Below are positions 52,800 to 63,247 of a DNA stretch of 64,000 nucleotides, one piece after another. A program made the position numbers and the translations under genes. Under the pieces are notes generated by a model. The model was given only the letters and a program-made list of their open reading frames with translations. It did no database searches and was not told the DNA's origin. This stretch comes from Larus michahellis (lineage: Eukaryota; Chordata; Aves; Charadriiformes; Laridae): assembly GCF_964199755.1 (NCBI RefSeq), contig NC_133900.1:75376727-75440726 (forward strand). The letters run 5' to 3'. Numbering within the stretch: position 1 is the stretch's first letter; every line of letters starts with the position of its first letter.

Positions 52800-53880
52800 G
52801 GAGGGGAAGCCAAAACCTCGATGAGGTGCCTGAAGCCAGTTAATGTCCCAGTTCATTCTTCACCAGCACGTGGCACGGGGCTCACACCGTTCCCCTGTGA
52901 CACCAGGGGCTGTGCAACAGCAGTCCTCACCTCCGAACACCTGCAGTGCCGCCACCGAGGTGCTCCGCAAGCACAGCCATCACTCAGCAAAGGCCCCCTT
53001 ACCTCGCTCACAGAAGCGGACGCGGGCCTTCTCCCCACCCACCCGCCATCAAGCAGGTGGCAGCAGTTCGGTTCACCACAGGCAGAAGATTTCTGCGACG
53101 GCAAATCCTGGAAGATGGCAATGCTCTTCGTCTTTTCTGCGTGAACTTTCTTTGAGTAATCTTTTCACATAAAAAAAACCCAAAAACTAACCTACAAGGT
53201 CTTCGAGTCCCTCGGGAGCTCACCCATGTAACCTGGAAGAGCGAGGGCAGCCAGGGGAGCTCCTTGCCCACATACATGAGGGCAGGAGGCCTCATGTCCT
53301 CCTGCGGCTTCTCTATGCAGAGAAGATTAAAAGCCTTGAGGTGTTTACTAATGATTTTTTTTTTTTATTTTAAAGTGCTATTTTCTTTTTTGTTTGGCGG
53401 GGGTAAGAGGCTGGTTGTCTGCTTGATTTTTTTAGTGCAGGCAGCCTTGAGGGGAGCAGACAGCGCGCCAGCAGCCCCATCACCCCCTCCTCAAGGGCAC
53501 CATGGAGATGGAGCAGCTGAGTGGGGGCTCTCGGCACAGCCTGGCCACAGCATGGTGGTCACACATGGCCACAGGTGGTCACCCTGGGATGCTGCGGAAG
53601 GTGTCCCTGCCCGGAGACATGGTGATGGCCAGTGGTGGGCCCCGGAGGCGACATAGGCGCTCGGGTCACCGCCGTGGAGGCCAAGGCCACGTTTCTGCGG
53701 CTCCACGGAGCTTTCCCTCCTCGTCCCCCGGGCTGAAAGGGGTAATCCGGGGAGCCGGGGTGGGTGGTCTGGGCGGATGGAGGCGCGGGCTGTCCCCGCT
53801 GTCCCCACGCCGGCCCAGGCCCGCTCCCGCAGCTGGGCCGAAGGCGGCCCGCAGACCGCTCTCGGCACATTTCTTCATTT
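52800..53880. promoter_or_regulatory. GC- and CpG-rich block, possible CpG island
   Basis: GC content and CpG frequency rise sharply relative to the AT-rich DNA on both sides. The densest parts are about 52860-53110 and 53640-53880, with CpG-bearing strings such as CGGACGCGGGCC and GGAGGCGCGGGC. Overlapping long ORFs on both strands (up to 133 codons) follow from the composition and match no known protein. A strong minus-strand splice donor (GCGAG then gtaagggg) sits at 53003/53002, as a first exon leaving a CpG-island promoter would have. A T-rich, AT-rich gap divides the block near 53330-53440. Function is inferred from composition only. Confidence 0.5.
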
Positions 53881-54300
53881 CTCACTTGAGTGCCCTTCTT
53901 TAGTTCCCTTTCAACTGCCCACTTTATATCGGCTTCATTACACCACCGCTCCATTTGTAATGTAAATCGGGAAACTCAGGGAAGTTTTTCTTTTGGCCTT
54001 GTCTACGGAAGAATACCGAGAGGTATTCAAAACGTATTAACACAAATCAATGGCACCAATAAAAGCAAAATCTCCTTAGCAACATAATCTTGATTGCAAA
54101 AGGAGAACTGAGAGCATTTAGCAGAACAGTGGCCCACATGGAATACGCATTTGTCTAGAAGAATGCAGCACAAAGCCTAAAAGAGAGATGCTGAAAAAAT
54201 CCAAAATTAACTCACACTGAACAGTTACTCTTTTTTTCAAAAGTACACAATTGGCTACATTAAATCTATCGTGCGCTTTTCTGCTCAGCAACATTGTATC

Positions 54301-54340
54301 ATACCGCTTTTGCAAGCCCAATACCGCTTTTGCAAGCCCA
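54301..54340 (+). repeat. perfect tandem duplication, 2 x 20 bp
   Basis: The unit ATACCGCTTTTGCAAGCCCA occurs twice with no mismatch and no spacer. Identity suggests a recent slippage or short tandem duplication, possibly polymorphic in the population. Confidence 0.97.
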
Positions 54341-54413
54341 AATTGCAACACCCCCAACGCTTCACCGCCCCGACCAGCGGCACCCTCCCCTTCTCTACAC
54401 GGGCACATACAAG

Positions 54414-54491
54414 ACACACACACACACATTTTATATATATACACACATATATATAAGTGTGTGTATATATGTGTATATATATTATACACAT
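54414..54491. repeat. CA/TA compound microsatellite, hairpin-prone
   Basis: A CA repeat of about 15 bases (54414-54428) leads into alternating TA, CA, TA and then GT, TA, GT, TA blocks. The halves around about 54456 are near reverse complements, differing by roughly one GT unit, so the tract could form a cruciform. It is also largely alternating purine-pyrimidine and so Z-DNA-prone. Confidence 0.85.
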
Positions 54492-55140
54492 GCACATTAT
54501 AAAGAGGCCGTTAAGATTTCCACAAAGCTGTAAGACGTTTCAGGCACAGAAAAGCAGCTGGCTGATGACAATCAAGACCGTCCTGGGAGCGCAGGATGGG
54601 TTTGTGCTCGCGAGGTTCAGGTTATCCAGCGTTTCATATCTGACTGCCTTCAAAACACATCAGTTACACAGATGGGAACGATTCCTTTCTGAATAAATGG
54701 TGTCTGCCTTAACTAGATGGAAAGTATATCTTGATTGAGAGCGCTAGTATATAAAAAAACCAACACAAACAGCTTCAACATTACTATTCAACCCTAACAG
54801 TAATAAATACAATAAATCCTCCTACCGTTAGAGCTTGAAAAGCTTAAAGAACTCCAAATACGGACTTAATGAAAAGCCAGTTTGAAACACTTAAGGCAGG
54901 CAACACCTATAACTTCAGTAACTGTACTCCTAGAGTCATCTAAATTACCCAAAACCATTTTATTTTTTCCCTAATTTAGACAGAACATATCAACTGGAAA
55001 TCAGAAGAGACCATTGTATCATAAAGCAGAAGTTACTGGGGTTCTTCTTTCTTTTTCTTCCTCTCCCTACTGCCACCCCCCCCCCCAACATATTGGATAG
55101 ATGAAAAACGGTAAGGCTGAGTAGATAGGTTAACAATTAT

Positions 55141-55146
55141 TTTATT
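55141..55146 (-). terminator. candidate poly(A) signal, minus strand
   Basis: AATAAA is present on the minus strand. Some 55-65 bases further along that strand comes an 11-base G run (55076-55086) next to GTGG, resembling a downstream G/U-rich element. If minus-strand exons at 56-63 kb are real, this could be the transcript end. AATAAA is frequent in AT-rich DNA, so the call is weak. Confidence 0.2.
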
Positions 55147-56430
55147 AGTTTATAATACATACAACTTAGGAAATGCTTTAAAAAAATTTATATTGGAGTC
55201 CATTCCAATTCTGGGTCAGGTCAGGAAAATGCTGATGTATTAAATAATATTCTATAATTCAACAATAGATTAACTTCAGTAATTTAGCAGACATGGTTAA
55301 ATACTCTTAAATATGCATATATACAATTGTGCAGCCTTAAAAAAAAGTCCTTTTCTTCCTATCTTCTCCTCCCAAAGCCGTGCACCCTGTGAACACAGTA
55401 CTGGCCTCCAAGCTTTCAGTCTCTCACCCAGACTTCAAATATTTGAAAAGGAATGTTACAATAGTGGAAATCACAGCAACCCTATCTTCTAAACTCTGTA
55501 TGAGAGGAGTTGCCCAATAGGCAAAGTTACCATCAAGTCTCTCTATAAATAGCAGCTTCCTCAATATCCAGTTCCAGATTAAATTATTGCTTATGCATTT
55601 TCTGCCTGAAATAGATTTATAATAGTCCAAAATATTGTTTTTTAAGCTTGCCTTCTTGAAAGATAACACCCCTTCAGTGACTTATTTACCATTACTGCTT
55701 TGCATGTTTAACAGGTTTTTTTTCCTAAGCACATACAAGTCGATGCAATTCTCTGCAAATTCTCTTAAAGCAACATGAATTACACAGGGCTAATTTAGCA
55801 CACAACATTTAGGCACTGTTTTGTAGTTTACTGCTCTACTTCAAATTTATGTTGGGAATTAGCTTCATACCCCGATCGCCATATTCAGTCTTCTATGGAA
55901 ACAAGAAACCGAGTTACACTTTTCAGATTAGGAACTACTCTGCATTCCTCATTATCTCACTGAACCAAACCACTCATTGACAATATTAACAAGTATGCAC
56001 ACTGCATATCCTCGCAAGTTGGAAAGCCTGTTGCAAGCACAGAAGGATCAGAGATAACCATTTAGAGCGGATGAGTGAGATATTTGTACCGGTACGAGGA
56101 AATCAGTTTAAGTATAGAGCCTCTAAAAATATTAGTTATATTGCATCAGGTTATCTGACTTTCTGAAAAGTTTCTAAACATGATTTAAAAAAAGAAAAAC
56201 CTAAAACACTGTAACAGGAAAAAAAAAAATCTTCAGCTAACTACCCAGTCTAGTTTTCAACATGAGGAAAAGTAACTTCCAATGATGAAGTTAAAACAAG
56301 CAGGGAAAAAAGCGCATGTTTCAATAAACATTATAAAATCTACTGATCTGCCCTGCAAAAGTGAGCATTTGTCAATGGTTCCCCTTCTCCATAAAAGCTA
56401 CAACTAACTACAAACGTCTATCTTACTTAC
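55147..56430. other. AT-rich non-coding stretch
   Basis: No gene, RNA gene or repeat family is recognised. It could be 3' UTR or intron of a minus-strand transcript if the candidate exons at higher coordinates are real. Confidence 0.5.
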
Positions 56431-56615
56431 CTGAACTTAAATTATCCTAACTGGATCCTACTCCTGGGCCTTAGATAAACTGTCACATGACAGGAGCTGC
56501 CGGGACAAGTCAAGACTCTTCTTTGGAAACAATCAGCCATACATTACAGGCTCCAGCTTAGGAAAAAACTGTTCTGTACTCGCTGCGGAGCTCTCATCAG
56601 CAATTCCGTTTTGGT
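56431..56615 (-). other. candidate 185-nt exon, minus strand
   Basis: On the minus strand the acceptor is a T-rich stretch ending in AAATACCCAG. The donor is AAGTTCAG followed by gtaagtaag, an excellent match. No frame is open throughout. One frame begins with a protein-like run (DESSAASTEQFFPKLEPVMY) that then meets TGA, with codon-like sequence continuing after it (LFPKKSLDLSRQLLSCDSLS). This could be a non-coding or terminal exon, or a decayed coding one. A second minus-strand donor (TTTGGAG then gtaagctt) lies just upstream at 56662/56661. Confidence 0.2.
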
Positions 56616-58328
56616 CTGGGTATTTTAAACTAAGAGATGCTGAGTTTAGAAGGAAGCTTACCTCCAAACCTGCATAATAGCAGAGTTGTCTATGAATCAG
56701 GGCACAACCAAAATAAATTAACACCACACTTGTTAAAATAACAATGTAACAGAAATTAAGACAGTCTACATAACTACTGAAACAGATTGCTAGCTTTTAC
56801 TTAACTTTCATTATTCAATACCATTTCATACAGTTCAAAACTATTTTCCATCACATTTGGATAATTCCAAATCTAATCCTCAAGTTCAGTCTTTGGGGTT
56901 TTGCTTCTCCTAATTCCTATGTTTCATCCTTTGCCTCACTAAATCTTTCCTAATGGTCTGTTGCATTCTGAGGAGTCAAGTATTTACGAATCTTTTTTTT
57001 AAGAAAATAAATTTTAATGAAATACTAATGAGTTAAAGCAGAAGAATTTTTTTAAACGCTATCTTCCACGAAAACGATAAAATTTAGTTTATAAAAGATG
57101 TATTACCCAGGTATCACGTGGTGGAGATACACACACCAGCACAACAAGTGTCAGCATATGAAGTTTCATACAAGGACTCTTTTTTTTTTTAATTTTCAAA
57201 AATAGTCTCTAATTCAGCCCATGCTGACTGAAACATCAGTGTGCAAAAAAACGAAGTTCAAAAATTAATGAACTGTGAAATACCGTTACCAACAAAACAA
57301 CCCAAATGGAGATCTGTAACTAACTAAGAATAAATGCATGATGTTTTCAGCAGTGAAAGTTTTTGTTTCTAGAGTACTCCCCTTGAGACTTTCCCACTCC
57401 CTTAAGAAGAATGATACGTTTCCTCATTACACCAGTATCCCCTGATTTACCCAGCCTACGGAGAGAACTTTACAAAGCATAAACACAGGAATTCAGAAGG
57501 TTAGCACCATTAGAAATAACGACTCTACCCAAATTAGCAAAAAACTTCATTTATCCTTACCGAACATACTTTGACATTCAGCAGCCTAATAATACAGGGT
57601 AAAGGGAGCTCTCATAGCTGTATATTGATAACATTCATAATGGTCATGCATATTACAATCAGAAGTTTTCTAGGGTGCCGTTTGCAAAGTAAGCCTTCAT
57701 GCAGATAGGCATTCAGCTCGTTAACTCCATTTTCATATTTCCTATTAGTCCCTGAGAAGTTAATATTTCTACCTACAATATGGCTATTAAAGGCATTATA
57801 ACGATCATACACTTAGCTGTTTGTGATGGAAATGCAACGTGGCTATAGGGAGAAGCAGCACAGAAATTACAGCAAATTAGCGGTGAATACAGATCTTATT
57901 TCTAAAATGCTTTCTTTTCATAAGCAAGGTTGCTGACGAGCAACATAAATGATTTTAGTCACGGACACAAAACTAGCCAGCCCCACTTACCCTTAATAAG
58001 TCACTACTATGAATCCAAGACATTTGGGGCTCCGAGACCTCTCTAATTGAGCATTTCCTTTACATAAAATCATCTGGATTTTGACCTAATGTAGGGTCAT
58101 CATGATCCTTCTTTTAATTACTCAACAGCAGTGCTGGGAGAACTTAAAAGAACCAGGGATTTTCTTTGCTTAACAAGTCTTTTGCCTCTTCAATTAAAAT
58201 GATCTCTTTAAATTGTTCAGAATTCAAATGGGGTTTTTTTCGGTAGACAATTTGCATTATTGCCAGCTGCTCAAAAACCATAAGCTAGGGCTCCCAAAAC
58301 AAGGGGACCGATTTAAAATTAAGACTTT

Positions 58329-58353
58329 GGGGTGGGGGGGAGTGGAGGGAAGG
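58329..58353 (+). other. G-quadruplex motif
   Basis: Guanine runs of 4, 7, 3 and 3 with loops T, AGTGGA and AA fit the canonical quadruplex pattern. It stands alone in AT-rich surroundings. If a minus-strand transcript crosses it, the RNA would carry the C-rich complement. Confidence 0.7.
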
Positions 58354-59879
58354 GAATAAAGACAAGTTCTTTTTCTTTGCCTTCTGGCTTCTGAGCAGTT
58401 ACAGATTGCATTTTAAAGCTCCTCTTCTAAAACCTTCAGGGCTAAATCATGACTTTTAGGAAAAAAAAACCCTGACTTTTAAGTAAGCATATATCTCAGA
58501 GAGAATATTACATTTAAACGCCATGGTCTCAAGATTTACCAAAAAAGTATCATTTAACAAATCGATTCAGAGATTATAATTTACATCAAAGTACTGTAAA
58601 AAGTTTTTACAATCACTCTACTTGGGAGTATCATGGGAAATTTTAGATTTGCCATGGACATTTCTGGATTTGCATGCATAGCTTATGAAAATTACTTTTA
58701 CTGAGCTATCACAAAAAATTTACTGACTTTGTGTAACTTATCTTCACAAACATTTTAATTTCTGGTGAAGTTTGCCAATCCCAGTAAAAACTTCAAATCC
58801 TAGCTATTCAATGACATATGATCTCTACAGAATTCTTCCTGTAAGGTCAGACAGAAAGCTTTCTCCCCTCAAGACTAATTTCTACCTATCACTAAAAAGG
58901 TGAAAAATAATTAATTTTGATTATATTACAGTAATAAAGAAATCTTTACTGGCCAGTTAAAGACCACTATACCTAAAAATACTAATTAGCCTTCACAGGG
59001 AGTCATTAATGCCTTTACCATTAGTTTTTCAGGCTAAAGGTGAAGCATTTGTTAAATGATGAATATCAAGCAGGTACCTAACTCTTACTATTCGAGGAAA
59101 TGGGAAATAGATAAGATAATTTGGAGGGACTGCTGAGTTGCAAGGGGCTGAACAGATTAGTACAATGTAATATTTATTTTAGCGAAGTACTGAACTCCGA
59201 CTACAGCTTCTGGCCTGCTCAAACTGTTGCCACTTCATCCTTTGCCAATTAGACAAAAAGGAGGTAATGGATGTCTTCCCACTAGCACACAAAATAAATA
59301 GATTCAGTATTTTAGAAACAACATCAAAGGAAAATCCTGATGACTGCTTCAGGCATTAAATAGTTGATTAAAGTTCCTGACATGTTAAATTTCTATCATT
59401 GTAATTAATGAATTGAAAGGGATTGTATGAAAATGTCTTATAACATTCAAACTAGGTGAGTGTACTGCTTCATCAAGGGAAGAGAACTTTTCAGCAAGAC
59501 TCATTTATATATAAACGCAGTTTGTCAAGTCTCCTGGTTGCATTTTAAGCCAGAGATACTGCTTTAACAAAGTATCAGAAATGCTTTAAAAGGCAATTAG
59601 TCTGGTCTCCTTACTAATGGATTTAACTTTTTATTTGCTCAGAATTCTACTTCAGACCCCTATACTAGAATTTTTAGAGAGAGAGTCGTAATTAAAATAC
59701 AGAAATGCCTGCTAGCTAAGTAGACGCAGATGCACCTAGAAGTAGACGGGATCTTAACCAGCACTACTGCTTACGTAGAAGCTTTACTAATGAGATACTC
59801 TTTCTAAACCTGTCAACCCCGCTCTGTTCACTGCTCTGGTTTTAGCACACATCGCACTCAAATTAGCTTTACTGTAGGT

Positions 59880-60130
59880 AGGTTTGGGTGCTGCTGGCAA
59901 GGTAGTCGTGGTGTCACAGAGCGTAGCACGGGAAGTTTGGGTAGTAAGCTAAGGCAGGTGGCTCACGCTGAATGTGGTGCTGCTTTGAACCTATTGCAAA
60001 CCACGTCCAATCTATCCCTCGACACTTACAAACTACCAGTGGAAAAATGCATCCGTGACACAAGCCTATCTATACAGTCAACGGAGAATTTTGGTAGTAA
60101 AAAATCTAGGCCTCGTATGATTCGATATTA
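59880..60130. other. CpG-bearing patch in AT-rich DNA
   Basis: About ten CpG dinucleotides fall within some 250 bp, whereas the flanking kilobases have almost none. The plus strand is open for 64 codons (59937-60131), including LPVEKCIRDTSLSIQS, which looks protein-like but is unrecognised. No convincing splice sites flank it. It could be a conserved regulatory element, an exon remnant or a recent insertion. Confidence 0.35.
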
Positions 60131-60398
60131 ATTTCATTTAAACCTGACACTTGAAGAAATCAACATATATTTCTAGTCATCAGTATTTATCACCAGTTAT
60201 CATTTCTCTCCAATTCCAGCCTCCCCCCTGTACCCCCAACCTCCACAACCTCAGCTGCCATCAGTGTTGGGCTTCTGGCCTCCCACACAGCCTGAAACTG
60301 GTCCGAGATTATAACTAATACTTTTGAGTGAGAGGGGGAGTGCTGCAGAACCAGATTTGTACTAGAGAAGAGGCTGAAATTGTTGTGTTTTTTGTTTG

Positions 60399-60422
<24 letters not shown>
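60399..60422 (+). repeat. T24 homopolymer tract
   Basis: Twenty-four consecutive thymines follow TTTTTTGTTTG. The run could mark the tail of a minus-strand retrocopy, but no recognisable cDNA or poly(A) signal lies next to it. Confidence 0.85.
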
Positions 60423-60429
<7 letters not shown>

Positions 60430-61321
60430 TAACCAGTTAACTTTGGAGAGAAACCACCGTGGGACCCAGAAGACTGGGGCAGCACAAAACTGGTATTTGT
60501 TAATTAAAAATAATCTTCTTTCAAGTCAAAGAAACACACTTGTAGGCTTGTATGAAAAGCATAGCTGAGCTATTTTCAAAATAAACAGCAGGAATCCACG
60601 GACAAAAGCTGAGCAAAGGATGAGTTTTGGGAACAGATACAGAAGGCTTAGATTTAAGAAAACTTAAAACTTTCTAGACCACTCCCACTATCAACAATTT
60701 AAGAATATAATACTCACTAGAGAATATTTTACAGAGAATAAATATTTTGAAGACATAGAAAAATAGTTCACAGCATCAAGGTACCTGTATTATATTACCT
60801 TGAAATAAAACTTGTATTTAAAAGATTAGAAAGAGAAGATTATTCTTGTAGTGGTATCAACTTTTCATTCATACAAATATTAAGCAGAGTATATCTGGTT
60901 TTTCATATATTCACATTATTGCTTGCTACCACAATTGTACAAGGAACATATTCTTAACTTACATTAAATGTTCATGTACAGTAATTTTAGATACCTAAAG
61001 CAAATTTAAAAATATGACTGAGTTGCAATTAAAAAAACCCAGACAACTATGTGTAAAGATATGTACAACTAAGATATAAGTAGAAGAAACAAAACACAAC
61101 TGGCCTGACCCAAGCATATATCATATATCCAGTTAAAAAAAAAAAGTCTTATACTTGTGCAGAAAACAAGCTTTGTAAACCAAAATGAGCAGAAGCAAGG
61201 GTGCAATAAATAATTATCTAACGCATTTAAACTTACACTGTTGCCCAGTGTACCCTGCTTTAATTATTTTTAATACATGGCATCTGCATTTGCATCTGGA
61301 ACTGTACTGTTCAAGATTTCT

Positions 61322-61458
61322 TCAATAACTTTTTTTCTGCTTATGTGGCTTTAAAACAACAAGAAAAAAAACCCAAACAAATAAAAAAAACCCTGAAAGG
61401 TCCTCTTGGACAGTAAGTTTTAGTAAAACAAGTCCTTCTGCACCCCTGTGTACACGAT
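61322..61458 (-). other. candidate terminal exon (part 3 of a minus-strand chain)
   Basis: A good minus-strand acceptor (CTTTATTCCTACTGTTTACCAG) precedes 61458. If joined to the segment at 62263-62343, the reading phase carries on through RVHRGAEGLVLLKLTVQEDL to a TGA at 61322-61324. The last 20 or so codons come from a T-rich tract and look non-coding, so the true exon may end sooner or the segment may not be coding. The protein is not recognised. Confidence 0.18.
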
Positions 61459-62262
61459 CTGGTAAACAGTAGGAATAAAGCTGATAGATGGCATTAGCTT
61501 GAATTAAAACAGCTACATTATAAACTGCAATACTAATATATTTTTGTGATCTTGAGTTCTACTAACCAGATGCATGCAATTCTCTCAGCAATTCTTCTAC
61601 TCTGAGTAAAATAATACTACTTTGCTGCCTTTATTATTTTTTTAATCCTTAAATAAGAACTTTTTCAGAACCAGCTGACAGGACTTCTTCAAAAAGCACA
61701 GAGACTTCTGCTAACGCAATGACATTTGGTTTCCAAAAAGAACTTTATCTCCTTCTTTTGTTGGAAGAGGCTAGCCAATATCCCAAAAAGAAATAAAAAT
61801 ATTTACAATTGACTAGTCACTGACAAAAGTTTAGGAAGATCTCAGAAGGTACTTCAGCATGTAAATGAATGATTAAAAGGACTTGCACAACGTACAGTCA
61901 ATCAGTTGTGTCATTTTGGGATAAAAAAATACCTGCTCACTTATATACCATTTTCAGCTGTGTATTTATAGTAATATATATATGTACACACACGCGCGCA
62001 CACATATAAAAGACTCTTTGAAAATCAAGATACATTAATAAACAGAAGTAGTAAAAGTAATAATAACTTAAGTAGTAGTTAACAGTTGCGTGAAATGACT
62101 TTGCAGACTCTGACCAAATGCACTTAGAACATGCTCTTATTTTTAGAAAACAAAAGGAAAAAAAAACAAAAAAGAATGAAAACACCACAAGATTCCGTAG
62201 AACCAACATTATGTCACCACCAGGAGAGCACCAAGCAAGGCACCATTGGAAAGACAACATAC
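61459..62262. other. AT-rich spacer between candidate exons
   Basis: If the flanking minus-strand exons are real this is an intron. It starts with gtatgt on the minus strand and ends with the pyrimidine-rich acceptor at 61459. It contains the alternating CG/CA/TA tract listed separately. Confidence 0.35.
61974..62008. repeat. 35-bp alternating purine-pyrimidine tract (Z-DNA-prone)
   Basis: Every base alternates purine and pyrimidine for 35 positions, with the core CACACGCGCGCACACA flanked by TA repeats. Mixed CG/CA alternation of this length is a classical Z-DNA-forming sequence under negative supercoiling. Confidence 0.85.
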
Positions 62263-62343
62263 TTGAATAAGTCTCTATAAATAAATCAAATGCTAATCTG
62301 GTCGAAAAATCGGTGTCTTTGGTAAAAATTCTATAAGGATGAC
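62263..62343 (-). other. candidate 81-nt exon (part 2 of a minus-strand chain)
   Basis: The minus-strand acceptor is very good: a long T/A-rich pyrimidine tract ending in TTTTTATACAG. The donor is TATTCAA followed by gtatgttg. The length is a multiple of three. In the phase set by the segment at 63205-63247 it reads HPYRIFTKDTDF and then STRLAFDLFIETYS with no stop. In the alternative phase it would read FLPKTPIFRPD and stop at 62293-62295, making it a terminal exon. I do not recognise either peptide. Confidence 0.3.
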
Positions 62344-63204
62344 CTGTATAAAAAGAAAATAAATATATATTAAATGGAAGATGGCAGCAATTCTATTGTC
62401 TAACACAATAATTCACATGCTATTCCCCCCCACCTTTTTTTTTTTCCTTTTTTTAAGTACATCAAGTTGTGATGATGCTCAAAGATCACAGTGCTTTTCT
62501 TAGGTAGGAGATCATCAAAAAAGTCACGCTCAATATAATTGTTTTAGGCTAGAAAACCAAAACTCATAAAGAATCAAATTAAATCAGAAAAGTTTGCCTA
62601 CCAATACCTAACACATCTAAACAAAATGAACTAAGCTACTACATAATTACTCTTGATTATAATTAATTTATTAGGAAAAAAATATGAGATAAACGTATTC
62701 ACTTAAAAAAAACCCAGCAGGCACAACGTATGCAGAGTTAATTTTCAATCCCACATGCGACTCCCTTTACTTCAAAATTGTTTCCACTTAATACAGGATT
62801 CTAAATCATGTTTATACTTCAAAACTTGTATAGAAAGGTGTATCAACCTTTGCAAAGTTCCCATATCTAACAAATCTGCAAGTTAACAAGAAACTCGACT
62901 AATGCTTTTGCATGATTATTCTTATGGTCCCAATTCAAATTTAATGGATGTGTTTCTGAGCTACGGACACAGGGTAGGGAACACTCCAGATCACAATCCA
63001 AGTATTTGTCCTACTTTAAATTGAAAGTTTAAAGAGAATGTTCACTCGTGCATTTTCTTTCTTCAGAGAGACAGTCATAACACAGAGGCATGGCTGCACT
63101 CATAAACAAATAAATGCTAAGGATTTTACTTGTAAAGGGAGCTTGCCTTTCTAAGTAGTTAAAAAGTAATTTCTAAAGGTTTTTGATTGTAAAGGAGAAC
63201 ACAC
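62344..63204. other. AT-rich spacer, probably intronic
   Basis: No gene is recognised. A minus-strand run near 62430-62545 translates as NNYIERDFFDDLLPKKSTV but has no splice signals. A T/C-rich tract lies at 62427-62456. Confidence 0.4.
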
Positions 63205-63247
63205 CTTGGCTGCTTAGAGAGTAAACACTTCTATCTCTGATAGCATA
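63205..63247 (-). other. candidate 43-nt exon (part 1 of a minus-strand chain)
   Basis: The minus-strand acceptor (CTTCTTTTCTGATGCTCAG) is strong. The donor is AGCCAAG followed by gtgtgttc, acceptable but not ideal. Only one frame is open, reading YAIRDRSVYSLSSQ and leaving one base over. That phase fits the open frame of the next segment at 62343. Upstream exons would lie beyond the right edge of the window. The gene is not recognised. Confidence 0.28.

Larger units (their letters stand above)
53881..55140. other. non-coding stretch with short repeats
   Basis: Besides the 20-bp duplication and CA/TA tract listed separately, there is an 11-base C run at 55076-55086. I recognise no gene. The sequence becomes AT-rich from about 54.7 kb onward. 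Confidence 0.55.
56616..61321. other. AT-rich non-coding stretch
   Basis: Mostly AT-rich DNA with no recognised gene or repeat family. A minus-strand donor-like site (GTATGTTCG then gtaagg) occurs near 57561. The CpG-bearing patch at 59.9-60.1 kb, the G-quadruplex at 58.3 kb and the T24 tract are listed separately. Confidence 0.5.

Noticed and set aside
53264..53965. Several ORFs of 60-133 codons on both strands in the CpG-rich block.
   Set aside because: Multiple overlapping frames on both strands are expected from high GC, and no known protein or consistent splice structure appears.
60399..60500. T24 tract read as the tail of a minus-strand retrocopy.
   Set aside because: No poly(A) signal, recognisable cDNA or target-site duplication is adjacent.
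61937..62260. A 107-codon minus-strand ORF, the readthrough of the candidate exon at 62263-62343.
   Set aside because: It becomes phenylalanine- and tyrosine-rich low complexity from T-rich and CA-repeat DNA, so it is not credible as protein.
62430..62545. Minus-strand frame reading NNYIERDFFDDLLPKKSTV.
   Set aside because: A stop lies just upstream, no acceptor or donor fits, and it ends in an A/T-rich tract.
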